This document shows, piece after piece, positions 10,551 to 20,689 of a DNA stretch of 64,000 nucleotides (position 1 is its first letter; each line of letters starts with the position of its first letter). A model generated the notes under the pieces. That model worked only from the letters and a program-made list of their open reading frames with translations, made no database searches and was not told the origin of the DNA. A program made the position numbers and the translations under genes. This DNA comes from Isoetes taiwanensis (taxonomy: Eukaryota > Streptophyta > Lycopodiopsida > Isoetales > Isoetaceae): assembly GCA_021234155.1 (NCBI GenBank), contig JAJEKV010000060.1, positions 8,888,323 to 8,952,322 on the forward strand, in the 5' to 3' direction.

Positions 10551-11940
10551 TGGTACTGCAACAGACTGGACAATAACTATGAAAAATGTTATTGCATAAA
10601 ACATCCAAGATAAAGGTAGAAAGAAAGAATGATGGAACGTAAACAAGGCCGCAGTTGGATAAATCAACATTGCAAACTATTCAAGACTCCATAGCCAGGG
10701 CTAAGAGGAGCCATAACTGCGGAAGAATGCCATAGCCTATACTTTTAATAGCTGGAATGGCTGTTATGACATTTTTTCTTGCTGCCAATTCCTCTTTCCA
10801 AAATCTGCTAATCAAGAAAGCCAGTAACTTAGCCCTAAAGGTCCGTTTAGATTCATAATCAGCAAATCTATGTGGGCATCAATCATCTTTCTGTAATGCC
10901 ATAGCCAAAATATTAAACGCCCATTTTCTGCAAAATAGCTCCAGGAATTCCGTTCTATTTCACCGGGGCAGGCTTCGAGCACCACGCACTGACGTGGATT
11001 TCTTTAAAAAGCTCTGACTTGTACAGGAACTGAGATAGAGACCCGTTTGTGAGGCTGCATCTATTAAGTCCAGAAAGGAAGAGAGAAAACAGAGCACTCC
11101 TTACTGCCATAGCCACACTTCGCAAACTATTCGACATAATAGAGTGCTCTTTACAACCATAGCCACAACTCACAAACCTAAAAAGCTAAACCTGTCGGAG
11201 CGTCTGCATGATGCTAATGTCCATTGCTGAATTGTTACTCTTGAATGACGGCTAGCTTCGACTTCTTTATAACTGGACGGCTAGCTTCGACTTCTTCATA
11301 ACTGACCGCCAGTTTACTGGCAACAGCCAGTTTGGAGCAGTCATCAGCATATCCTAGGCATATGTCGGCATATACTTGGATATGCCATAAACCCACATAA
11401 AAACGAGGGTTTGCCCCCAAGGGGCAACCCAAAAAAGGGGGGGGAGGGGGGAACTAAAAAATAAATAAACGCATTAGTTCACTAGAATAAAGATAACCAA
11501 GTACATATGTAGCAATGGATGTTAAACTCCTCTTCCTCCGCCTCCAATAAAGAGCAATTCATTTTAAAAAAGGGATAACCAAGTACATATGACAAAACTA
11601 GTACTTATACACATACCTCAGCGTTCCAATATTTTTGGCAAGGGTTTCCACTAGTTGCTTTTTTCGAAGAGCTTTTAGAGATAGACTCATAATCTATATT
11701 GCATTTTCTTTCTCGACAAGACTTTATCACTAAATCTTGCTTTATCACTAAATCCTACCGTTTGTGACGGGATCCCTATGGAATATGCCATATGAGGCTA
11801 TCCTTGGAATACACCTTGTACAAAAACACTAAAAAAATCTAGAATTCAGATGTACAATACATAATAATCATTTTACACACAATATTTTTATAAAACAAGA
11901 GAATAACCTCCATCTAAATTACCATAAAACCTCGCCAAAT
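10551..11940. other. no gene; small tandem repeat at 11249-11305
   Basis: Two 28-29-bp copies of CGGCTAGCTTCGACTTCTT-type sequence lie at 11249-11305. A CCCCAAGGGG hairpin followed by a G run lies near 11417-11452. Nothing coding is supported. Confidence 0.5.
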
Positions 11941-11944
11941 GCAC

Positions 11945-12045
11945 AAGAATAATAGTGCAGCTCCTTGGGAATTGAACCCAAGCATGCACATTGAGTTAGA
12001 AAATTGAAATCCTACCTGAGGAGCTAATCGCCTACAAGCGGCGCT
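11945..12045 (-). mobile_element. tRNA-like SINE fragment (tentative)
   Basis: On the minus strand, GATTAGCTCCTCAGGTAGGA resembles a Pol III A box. About 45 bases later, GGGTTCAATTCCC resembles a B box. It does not fold as a canonical tRNA by eye, so a tRNA-derived SINE or tRNA pseudogene is more likely than a working tRNA gene. Confidence 0.4.
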
Positions 12046-12065
12046 CTTGGAATCTGCTCGCACAA

Positions 12066-12395
12066 CTTAACACACTGCCCCTCAAGTTTATAGTGATCCA
12101 ACGGTTCAGATCAATCTTGATCAGTGTGTTACTGGAGCTATAACACACTGCTACTCCATAACACCCTAGGATGTTATGAAATGAACGGATCCAGATCGAT
12201 TTTGATAATGATCGGATGACCCAAAACTCTCGGGGCAGTGTGTTAAGGGCGATAACGCCCTGGCCCTCGGGTGTTACTTCAAAAAAAATTTTCGGGCCAT
12301 CAAAATGGCTCGGGCGTGCGCTACGCGCACACCCTCGCCATTTTGATGGCCCTCAAATTTTTTTTTCAGTAACACCCTCGGCCCAGGGCGTTATC
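12066..12395. mobile_element. foldback (snap-back) element with a 145-bp palindrome
   Basis: 12251-12395 is a near-perfect inverted repeat. GATAACGCCCTGG at the left mirrors CCAGGGCGTTATC at the right, and CCATCAAAATGG mirrors CCATTTTGATGG around a GTGCGCTACGCGCAC centre. A second inverted pair, TAACACACTGCCCC (12068-12081) and GGGGCAGTGTGTTA (12232-12245), brackets the upstream 180 bp. This suggests nested MITE-like elements. The palindrome explains the spurious open frame across it. Confidence 0.75.
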
Positions 12396-13085
12396 TACTC
12401 CATCACAACCTATCTATCAACTTTCAACATGTATAATCAATCCATACAAGAATTACATAAACAATATTATTAGCGTAGCATGGCAATTAGTAAATAGAAA
12501 GAAGCTTTTATGCCAACAAGAACCTAGCAAAGCCCGGAGGTCTGTAACCTGAAGCAAAGAATTCCTTTTGTCGGAACTACTATCTAATGTCGAAAATGCA
12601 GGCATGCAGCCAAGGTCCTAGAATCTGGCACTGCCTGGTATTGTGCTAGAAAATTTCCTACTACAACTGGAATAAAAAGAAGAAACAATTTTTCAAGATC
12701 CCGGAATTTGATCCTGCCTAGTATTGTGCGATAAAATTTAATACTAAGATTAACGACTGGAATCAAAACAAAGAACGAATGTTCTCGATCCACGAGACAA
12801 GATCAAAGAAGGAGGAGTCTTCAAACCAACCAATTGCACATAAAGGTTTCTCATCCTAAAACTAGAAATAACTTCGAAGACATCCTTTCCAAAAAGTTTG
12901 CCAAATTTGCTTGCTATATTCTAATATTGTTTGGCGGTTGTAAATCCTATATGCTACCTTCATGAAAGATAAGTTAGAAAACTACCAACTAATTTTGGCC
13001 ATTCTCAAAACATATACTGTTTTAAAACGCCAACTGCTGAGATTTATATGAAAAGTTGGTCTCATGCTTGGCTCTAGGACAAATT
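12396..13085. other. 3' flank of the B3 gene
   Basis: No coding signal. It presumably includes the 3' UTR and terminator region of the minus-strand B3 gene. I cannot pick a polyadenylation site with confidence. Confidence 0.4.
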
Positions 13086-14518
13086 TCAAACCCTGCTAGC
13101 ATCTCTGGTTCTAAGATTGCCCTTGAAACTTGTGCAGGGCTCTGATTTGCACTTATATGCACAACTCATTTCTTCCTGCTTTCCTTGATTTGCAGACTGA
13201 TGGAAAAGATGAACCCTTATGGTCTTTTCACCACTGATCTCTAACACAATATAATCTCCGAGTTTGAGATTATGAAACTCTAAGAAATCAATCCATCCTT
13301 TGCCAAAACCTTGGAACCTTATAAAGCTGATCCAGTTTACCTTATGCTTATGTCCTTCTGCCACCAGCCTCACAGAACTTCCATTAGCTGCATTTACATG
13401 CATTCCGAAGTCCACTGGAACAGCCTGCAAATAGATCAAAGACATTAAAACAGAAAAGTTTTAAGCATCTGGGTAAAACCCATTATCAAGAAACAGCTTG
13501 GTTCTGTCTGGCCAGAGAGGTAAATGCCAGAAAATATCTCAAACATGCATAAAGCGTATCTCTGATCACATCAAACATTCTAAGCAGATAAATCAAACAT
13601 CCAAAACTCTTAAGGCTTATTAAATCTGAAAACCTCATTTTAATGAGCAGATTAAAACTAGAGACATTAAGAAGAAAGGAAAAAAGAAACTCAAAGGTCT
13701 GGAAGAACCAGGGCATTGAGCTCGAGATATTCAGACTCATGCACAATAAATAAGTAGAAACAGGGAGGATGGATTTAGAGCAAAACCCCTTTCTGATTCA
13801 TCTTTTTTGTGGTGAGCTCCATAACGTGATAGGGATTGCAGATTTTGGACTCGAAAGCTTGAATCCGAGCATGTAGTTCTTTCTTAACCCAAGATCCAGG
13901 CGTTTCTTTCTTCTTGGAATACTGCTGATCTTGGTTTTTCATCGGCCTTCCAACCTTTGTCATGCAACTGGCCTTTCTGACCTTTCTTCTTTTCTCAAGC
14001 ATAAGGCATTCAGAATCAGAATCAGAATCTGAACCTGAGTCCTGCACCATGTTCTTTTTGGAGCAAGTATGGTGATCGATCTTCCTCTTCTTATATGACT
14101 TCCCAATGCTAGAATCATCAATATGATCAGAGTTTTGCCCGCCATTTTTTTCTGCAACTTGGATTTTCAGCTTCGGCCCTGGCAACAGTTTGCAAAAGAG
14201 AACATCCCCTTCACCAATGCCATTTGCATGCTCAAACTTACTCCAACCTGCTGCAACATAAATATTCTCAGACGATCTTGATCTGCTAAAGAGCCGGGCG
14301 CGGTATTCTTCCCCATCATCTCCTTCAAGAACAATAGAATCAGAATCGATATACTGTCTGATTGTTTTGAAAGGAAGAGTCTGCATCAAAAAGCAAAACG
14401 AAGAGTAAGAAATATTGCATGCAATAGAATGGAAAAAAAAAATAGGTCAAGGCAGGATTTATACCAGGCAAGGCGCTTCCTCTACCTGGGCAGTAAAATA
14501 GGCGAGAGCTTTCATCAT
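13086..14518 (-). CDS. B3-domain transcription factor (REM-like, two B3 domains)
   Basis: Three exons join cleanly in frame: 14518-14486 (starts MMKALAYFTAQ, donor GTAGAG), 14380-13787 (acceptor TTTTTGATGCAG, donor GTTTTG) and 13424-13086 (acceptor ATCTATTTGCAG, stop TGA). The product is 321 residues. B3 domain 1 spans about residues 5-85 (YVAAGWSKFEHANGIGEGDV). A basic/acidic linker follows, with an SGSDSDSDSE tract near 125-135 and KKRK/KRRK clusters that could serve as nuclear localisation signals. B3 domain 2 spans about 187-285 (NPYHVM, then GFGKGWIDFLEFHNLKLGDY). B3 domains bind DNA in the nucleus. The paired arrangement resembles the plant REM/RTV group, and the target is unknown. The upstream ATG in exon 2 is inside the acceptor and is not the start. 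This is the only intact-looking host gene in the window. Confidence 0.88.
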
Positions 14519-15114
14519 CTTGGGTCGATTGAAACGGAGAAAACAGCGGCTTCAAACAAGGAGATCTTAAGAAAGAGATGAAGAAAGAGTGGGAAATTGC
14601 TCGTGCTGCCGGGCATGCTTGAACGGCATTTTTTTTTTGTGCAGCGTGGTACAGCCAGGGCCAATCACGGGCTAAGAGCGTATGAAACTGATTTGGCAGA
14701 AATTTGATGAGTGGAAGGGATGCCAGTTCCGGTAGCCAGTACCTTCGATCGTGCAAGCTAAATCGTTTGACGGTCGGGTTCTTTTGTTGATGACCATATC
14801 AGCATCCAAACCAAAACCATTGCTCAACACCATAACCAAAAGCATTGCTGAACACCATAAGCATTTAGGAGCTTCTTATATGGATATGATAGAGCTTCTT
14901 ATATGGATATGATATTGTTAAGTTGTTTATGGCTTGCTTTCTCTTATCCCTTGTTTTCAGCCCTTGATTTCCATAATATTCCCAAGTATAATCCTTCTAA
15001 TGCATTCTATACCATCCGCCAAATCTATGATGGGGTCAAACAAGCTTTTCCACCTCAGCATATGATTCTTTAACCATTGATGTAGGTCAATATGTAAGTA
15101 AGAAAAAAGTCCTC
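14519..15114. other. upstream region of the B3 gene
   Basis: This should hold the promoter and 5' UTR of the minus-strand B3 gene. A long frame at 14340-14756 overlaps exon 1 and intron 1 in a different phase and is a shadow. I see no distinctive regulatory motif. Confidence 0.4.
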
Positions 15115-15235
15115 CCAAATCACACTTCCGAACTGGATTTGAACCCCCCTGCCATACTCACAGCACCATCATAAGGAGGAGGAATCATACCTAAATTTCA
15201 CCAGGCTTGCTGCCCAACCGATTGCAACGAGTTCT
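15115..15235 (-). mobile_element. tRNA-like SINE fragment (tentative)
   Basis: The minus strand carries a B-box-like GGGGTTCAAATCC and, about 60 bases upstream, an A-box-like GGGCAGCAAGCCTGG. No poly(A) tail or target duplication is visible, so this stays tentative. Confidence 0.3.
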
Positions 15236-16055
15236 CCTACAAGATGATTCCACCTTGAAATCAGATAACTTACTGCCCATCTTGAAATCAAATAGCTTGC
15301 TACCCACGGTAGCTTATATAAAACCCCAGCCTATGTCTTCCTGAAACCCACAAACAAAAAATAAGCAACACAAATTTGTGCAGAAGAAAAGCTCTTCAAA
15401 TTTGATCATGTATATGGACTGGCATCTTCACAAGGTAATTGTCTAAAAATCCGGTCTCAAATTTGCTGAAAAGAATCGAGCATATTAGCAGAAGAAAACA
15501 AAGTTGGATCTGGAGCCAGTAATGGATTGGGCACTTGAAGGACGTAACGCATTCTGGCATATGGGTAGATCAGAAGGGGCAAAACCCAGAATAAAGAATT
15601 ACATGCATGGATGAATGGATACATGAAGGGACAAAATCAAGCCCTTAACCCTCAGACACCTTTTCCATAAATGTTGCCTTTGCTTGAGCATGCTCAAGAT
15701 TTACAAGCCCTCCATGCGCGACCTGCTTGTTTGCAAGCCCACAGAACAAAAATACAAGCAACACAAATTTGCCTTTGCTAGCAACATACAAACAAAAAAC
15801 AAGCAGCAATAAAAAACCATTCAAGCTTTGCCCTCCGTATTTCATTCTTCTCCATGGGCTCACCCTGCAAGGAGCCCTAAAAAATATGTTGCTTCCTCTG
15901 CAGCCCCGAATGCCATCTTTGGCCATGGTTCCACCTTCGGATTTCTAAAAGAAAAATGCCAAACTCGAATACCCTCACTTAACCTTCTAAATCATATGTT
16001 ACAAAATACTATTTTTTTAAATTTTTAAACCTTATGGATTTATGTTTATTCACTC
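15236..16055. other. no supported gene
   Basis: Open frames on both strands around 15645-16028 have no recognisable domain and overlap each other. Nothing else is seen. Confidence 0.35.
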
Positions 16056-16065
16056 AGAGCCTACC

Positions 16066-16395
16066 GCAATTAGCTTTGGTTGTTTAAATGTTAAAGCCAT
16101 AAGGGTTTGAACTATTTTTAGAGCCTACCGCAATTAGCTTTGGTTGTTTAAATGCTAAAACCATAAGGGTTTGAATTATTGTCTTAACATGTTAGACAAT
16201 AATCAAATAGATGTTTTCTTGGTTGCAGAGACGTGGAAACACGAAACGCATAGGGTACCAACTGTCAAAGGTTATACAACTTTTTCCGTTCGGAACAGGA
16301 AGCCAAGACGGGGAAGACCATAAGGAGGCATAGCTTGTTATGTGCATGACAATTTGCCTTAAGTTTGCTTCTTTAGAATATGAGGATGTAGAAGA
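16066..16395 (+). pseudogene. LINE endonuclease-domain fragment with internal duplication
   Basis: The frame AISFGCLNVKAIRV is repeated almost exactly by a 63-bp tandem duplication (16056-16118 and 16119-16181). Reading then continues as LDNNQIDVFLVAETWKHE and GGIACYVHDNLP. This is the start and catalytic region of an APE-type LINE endonuclease (the E of AETW and the GG.A.YV strand are typical). Stops interrupt it. It may be the 5' part of the LINE family whose RT ends lie nearby, but no physical link is visible. Confidence 0.75.
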
Positions 16396-16399
16396 TAAG

Positions 16400-16402
<3 letters not shown>

Positions 16403-16435
<33 letters not shown>

Positions 16436-16690
16436 AAGAACGACGAACTTTATTGAAAACTCCAAGCCAAAAACAAAATACAAATGCAGAGGCGGGAATA
16501 AAGTCTCAGAGGATAATCATGATCCACTGAGTAGAACCACTAGCCTATGCATAAGACAACACACTCAAATAGGACTCAAATATCAATTGTCGCTTGGCAG
16601 GAGCAAGCGAAGAACAATGGTATGCCTTAGCGATTCTAGCTTGTGCGTCCTGGAGGACAACTGCAGGAGGAATATCCAAACCCTGAAAGA
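16403..16690 (-). mobile_element. L1-like LINE 3' end with long poly(A)
   Basis: A 32-base T run on the plus strand is the poly(A) tail of a minus-strand element. Read from 16690 down, LQDAQARIAKAYHCSSLAPA and a stop resemble a LINE ORF2 C-terminus. A 3' UTR with AATAAAG and the tail follow. It is heavily 5'-truncated and has inserted at or near the endonuclease fragment. Confidence 0.7.
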
Positions 16691-17004
16691 TATACGTTGT
16701 TGTACATAGTTCTTGTTTTAGTGCTTGTTATTATCAACAAACTGATGATTTTCCAGGTACATGAACAGTAGCTCACAAAAACTATGGTATCAGTATTCAT
16801 GATTAAATGGTTGATGTGATATCAATATTCATGATTATGTGGTTGATGTGATATATGTGTTATACTATAGATGCACCAAGTTTTTCTTCTTTGCAATGGC
16901 TCCCTTAGTGGATACACCAAACATGTGATATATTTCCACTGCTAACTGATTTCCAACATGTCAGTTCTTTTTAATAAGCATAAGATATGATAACATTTAC
17001 ATAT
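16691..17004. other. nothing recognised
   Basis: AT-rich sequence between two LINE fragments. It contains a short imperfect direct repeat (ATCAATATTCATGATTA near 16813-16830). No gene is seen. Confidence 0.4.
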
Positions 17005-17530
17005 GATAGAATAGAATGGAGTTTTTATTGTCCAAGAAGACCAATCGACCTATCAAATCCAAAGGAGAGCGCATTAGACTTATTATTGCCTCCCCCCCCC
17101 CCAAAAAAAAAAAAAAAAAAAAAATCAAAAAGGGTTTCGAGGGAAAAACTGTGGTAGGTTTAAGCGTGCCGTCAAACTGCCCAAATGTACATATCAAGTA
17201 AGACACATACAATTTAGGCGAGTGTCTGGGAATATAGTTAGTGCTGAAGATCCATGACTTTCTAAAGGTATGATCCCAACATCTGTACTGAAGCCATGCT
17301 CAGTACCACGTGTAACAGCTGGCCATTCCTAAACAACTCAGTATAGCGCCCAGATTTTATCATACATCGGACAACCCTATAGGGTATGACATTCATCTTC
17401 AACGGCTCCCATTTAGTAGCATCGACAGAGCCTGTCCTGTCGTGGCTCCCCAATCCAACTCCCTGTCTCAATTTGGAGAGGGTGTATACCAGTGCGAATC
17501 GAGGCAATGAATCTATGCAATAGCCTTCTT
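17005..17530 (-). mobile_element. LINE fragment with homopolymer-expanded 3' stem-loop
   Basis: On the minus strand the fragment reads HRFIASIRTG and PLQIETG (equivalent to HRLHIETG in the 4.5-kb copy). The 3' region has TTTTTCCCTCGAAACCC, a GATTGGTCTTCTTGGAC match and a tail of ATTCT units at about 17020-17008. In place of the usual loop and GGGGG/TTTTTT arm there is a long T run followed by a 13-base G run (plus-strand C then A runs at 17091-17124). Confidence 0.75.
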
Positions 17531-17765
17531 ACATTACACACTTTACTTAACAATAAATCGAATATTAAAATTATATTCCCATGGAAAAAAAAAGGGGGCC
17601 AACACAAATGACCCAAGGGGAGGCCCAACTATTGCTACTTATCAACCATTAATATTCCAAAAGAGAACGACTTATTCTATTCTTTAACATTACAATAAAA
17701 TGTTTGCACAAGTATAAAGAACAACGGAAAGATTTCCTCATATGGGTTACTATTACAAGAAATTT

Positions 17766-17791
17766 ATCGCGGCGGCCAAGGCCGCCGCGAA
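17766..17791. other. perfect GC-rich hairpin
   Basis: CGCGGCGGCC, an AA spacer, then GGCCGCCGCG forms a perfect 10-bp stem in otherwise AT-rich DNA. It is 3' of a phrase (GATTTCCTCATATGGGTTAC) that recurs at about 19010 and 19050, so it may mark the edge of an unrecognised repeat. Confidence 0.6.
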
Positions 17792-18299
17792 CATTTCTCT
17801 CTACCGAATATTGTTAAGTTGAAACAATGCCAGTTCTAGACATGTGAAAGTTAAAGTAATTGCATTGCTCATGCCTATGCTGGTGTACAAAGCGACTACA
17901 GGGTGCCGAATTGTATCACAGGTTGCTATTTTTGCTTGCTCTGGCTCTTCTACCCGGAAGGTGTTTGATGCGATGGTCGCCCGGTCGTTGCCGGTGGCAA
18001 AGTGAACTCCAAATAAGTCAGCCAAGTCGGCGATTGCGGCGATCCGCTGAAGGATCAACCTTGAAATGCTTCAATTTTAAGCTTAGATTTGCACGAAACA
18101 ATTTACAGCATGGTAGTTCTGGCTTTGATTCACGCTAGATCCAACTAAATCTTTGCTAAATCCAAGTCGAATCCATTTCAAAATACTGCTGTCAATTCTG
18201 AAAGACAATATCTTTTGCTTGAATTAAGTAGAACATCTGAGATCTTGCGAAATCACTCCCAAGAAGAGAAACCATGAAGGAAACAGGGCTTTCAGATCC

Positions 18300-18975
18300 T
18301 GACAGTGGCATGGCGTGTAAATCTTTTGCAATAAATTAGTCCATAGGCTTCATTTAATGCCTAAAGGTCGACGTCACTGTAATAAATGAGGTGTCAACGT
18401 CACGAAATCCTCCCTAATAAATAAGCATGTATACATGTCTCGTCCAAGTAATTTTGAAGGGTGAAAATGTGTGAGAACAAAAAAATGAATATATAGGTGT
18501 CATGATTGTCTGCCATAAATGCCTGCAATGAATGAGTCTACACACGTGTCATGTTGTGATAATTTTCAAGGCATGTAAATCTTCTGTAATAAATCAGTCC
18601 ATGGGCTTTATTTAATGCCTAAAGGTCGACGTCACAAAATCTTCTGTAATAAATGAGATGTCGATGTCACGCAATCCTCCCTAATAAATAAGCATGTATA
18701 CGTGTCTCGTCCAAGTAATGTGTGAGAACAAAAAATGATTATATAGGTGTCATGATTGTCCGCCATAAATGGCCGCAATAAATGAGTCCACAATCTTCTG
18801 TAATAAATGAGATGTCGACGTCACACAATCCTCCCTAATAAATAAGCATGTATACGTGTCTCGTCCAAGTAATGTGTGAGAACAAAAAAAATGATTATAT
18901 AGGTGTCATGATTGTCCGCCATAAATGCCCACAATAAATGAGTCCACATATGTGTCATGTTGTGGTAATTTTTAA
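18300..18975. repeat. two-to-three-unit tandem array with ACGT motifs
   Basis: Units of roughly 150-280 bp repeat phrases such as AATCCTCCCTAATAAATAAG, CATGTATACGTGTCTCGTCC and GGTGTCATGATTGTC three times, with internal deletions between units. Each full unit contains GTCGACGTCAC, an ACGT-core sequence. The array is non-coding. Confidence 0.8.
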
Positions 18976-19249
18976 GGAATAGGACACTGCTTTATATAGG
19001 AAGGACAAATGAAAGATTTTCTCATATGGGTTACTATTGCACATGAAAGATTTCCTCATATGGGTTACTATTGCACATATATAAAAAGCTTTTTGACCTT
19101 CAAATTTTTATAGTAAGTTATATTAGTCCCACGCTATTCTGCATGGATCATAAGTGCATACTCATTTCTTAAACACTATATTAAATGCAAGAGTATCCAT
19201 TTCTAGTAATACGGAAAAGTATCCTGGAAAACAATTTCCTAATAATTCA
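18976..19249. other. short duplication, no gene
   Basis: GATTTCCTCATATGGGTTAC occurs twice in tandem (about 19014-19071, the first copy with one change) and once at 17736. The remainder is AT-rich. Confidence 0.5.
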
Positions 19250-19548
19250 TTATAAGTGGCACACTCTTGCGTTTGTATAAACACTGCCTTGCTTGCAAGA
19301 GTATCCCTTGCTAGGTACACAATGATTGTTGGTTTTACATATACAATTGCCTTCAATGGCACAACCATCTCTATAGATAGTTGTATTGGACTTGGAAATT
19401 CCAAGAACTGCATTAGTCCACTCACCTGAGAATAAATCGTTTGGATCATATTTTTGCTTTACTTGCAAAAACTTGGTCAAATTATTGATTTTACTGCCAA
19501 TTGAGTTAAACACTAAATTTCTATTCTTGCCCCAATGCGGTCTACCTC
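19250..19548 (-). pseudogene. L-gulonolactone oxidase-like C-terminal fragment
   Basis: The minus-strand frame encodes PHWGKNRNLVF, then KFLQVKQKYDPNDLFSGEWT and a Cys-rich tail (GCAIEGNCIC, HCVPSKGYSCKQG, YTNARVC). The HWGK motif, the FL.VK.KYDP..LFS.EW block and the C..C/C/C pattern are characteristic of the ALO domain and C-terminus of plant L-gulono-1,4-lactone oxidases. These are FAD-linked, secreted or membrane-associated enzymes that oxidise aldonolactones toward ascorbate. The N-terminal FAD domain is absent: homology ends at about 19548, where a LINE begins. I read it as the 3' remnant of a gene broken by that insertion or by truncation. Confidence 0.85.
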
Positions 19549-20245
19549 GACGAACAGAAGAAGATCACCATAGCTTGAGGCAATACCCTGATGCTTGCTT
19601 CCTTGGCAAGCCTTGGGATGTCAGTGCCCTTGAACAGGTCAAGGCAACATATTACCAACACTACATAAACCCCAAATTGGAATGGGGCCTGCAATGCTAC
19701 CTGTGTACCCATTTGCCCATGAAGAATTGCATAGTCATCGCCTCAATTCACATAGGTGCATATTGCCACAAAATTGAGACAATAAGATGGATTAAAGAGC
19801 TGCACTAAAGCAGGATTTGTCAGTGCTACCAACTGAGAGCCCATTGAGGATGAATGTCACGGAATGTCACACTCTTCAAAGCTGTCCGACTCATCCAAAC
19901 GCGCTATGCTGATTTGGTCAGGCCCAATTAGCTAATGCAAGTGATATTAAGCACGGCTTCAGTGCAATTGCTAGGATCATATCTTCAGGAGGTGGTGGAT
20001 ATAGGGGTTCAGTTATGCCCTCGAACACTATCGTAACATATCCCACAATATCTCATAATGTATAGATGTATATTTGTACTATTTATCAGCATCCTTATTA
20101 CTGCTACAATTTTCCCCTCAAAACCCTTTGGGGTGAGGGCTTTTTAGTCTAGACAGTAATATATCTATTGAGCTCCTCCTTTGGTCCCAATTGCTGATTG
20201 GTCTCCGTGGACGATAAAATCATTCAATTCAATTACATTTTAAGT
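19549..20245 (+). mobile_element. LINE 3' portion
   Basis: Weak matches to the C-terminal region of the 4.5-kb LINE (IETIRWIKELH in the IETG position) lead into a shared 3' end: CAAAACCCTTTGGGG stem-loop near 20115, CTTTGGTCCCAATTGCTGATTGG, CCGTGGACGATAAAATC and an ATTCA-type tail. Numerous stops are present. It abuts the gulonolactone-oxidase fragment. Confidence 0.7.
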
Positions 20246-20689
20246 ATGGCACTATTCATAGTTCTTGCTTAGAATTTTAACTCCAAGACCGAGCAGATGA
20301 TAAAGATTTCATAGTATAGGTTGTTACATCTCTTCGAAACAACTCCCAACCATATCCAGACTTTGTCCATATCCAATCATCTTATTCAAAGACCAAGCAT
20401 CTAGAAAAGAGTCTCTTCAAAAGCATTCATTACAACTGGGTCAAAAGAGCATCCAGTTGATCATTAGAAACTCTGAGACTGTGGAAATTATACAATGTTT
20501 TGGCATGAAAAGCCTAGATGTTATGGAGTTGGGGCATCACATGTAAAAACAGAAGGGTTGCATTAGGGAAATCGGTGCATCTCCCTTGTCTGTTCTTGTG
20601 TGCCAGAATGGCAGATGTTTTTTTATAGGCCAGTTCCTAGTTCTTAAACGCCAGAATGGCATGGAATTGAGTTAATGCTGCAAAATTAT
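20246..20689. other. no supported gene
   Basis: No domain or repeat boundary is recognised. It could include degraded LINE sequence belonging to the next feature. Confidence 0.35.

Noticed and set aside
12216-12473. An open frame across the foldback element
   Set aside because: It runs through both arms of the 145-bp palindrome, so it is a structural by-product.
14340-14756. A 138-codon minus-strand frame over the B3 gene start
   Set aside because: It is out of phase with the spliced B3 reading frame and spans its first intron.
18035-18060. GATCCGCTGAAGGATCAACC, resembling the end of 18S rRNA
   Set aside because: Only a few bases match the CTGCGGAAGGATCATT consensus, and no rRNA sequence extends on either side.
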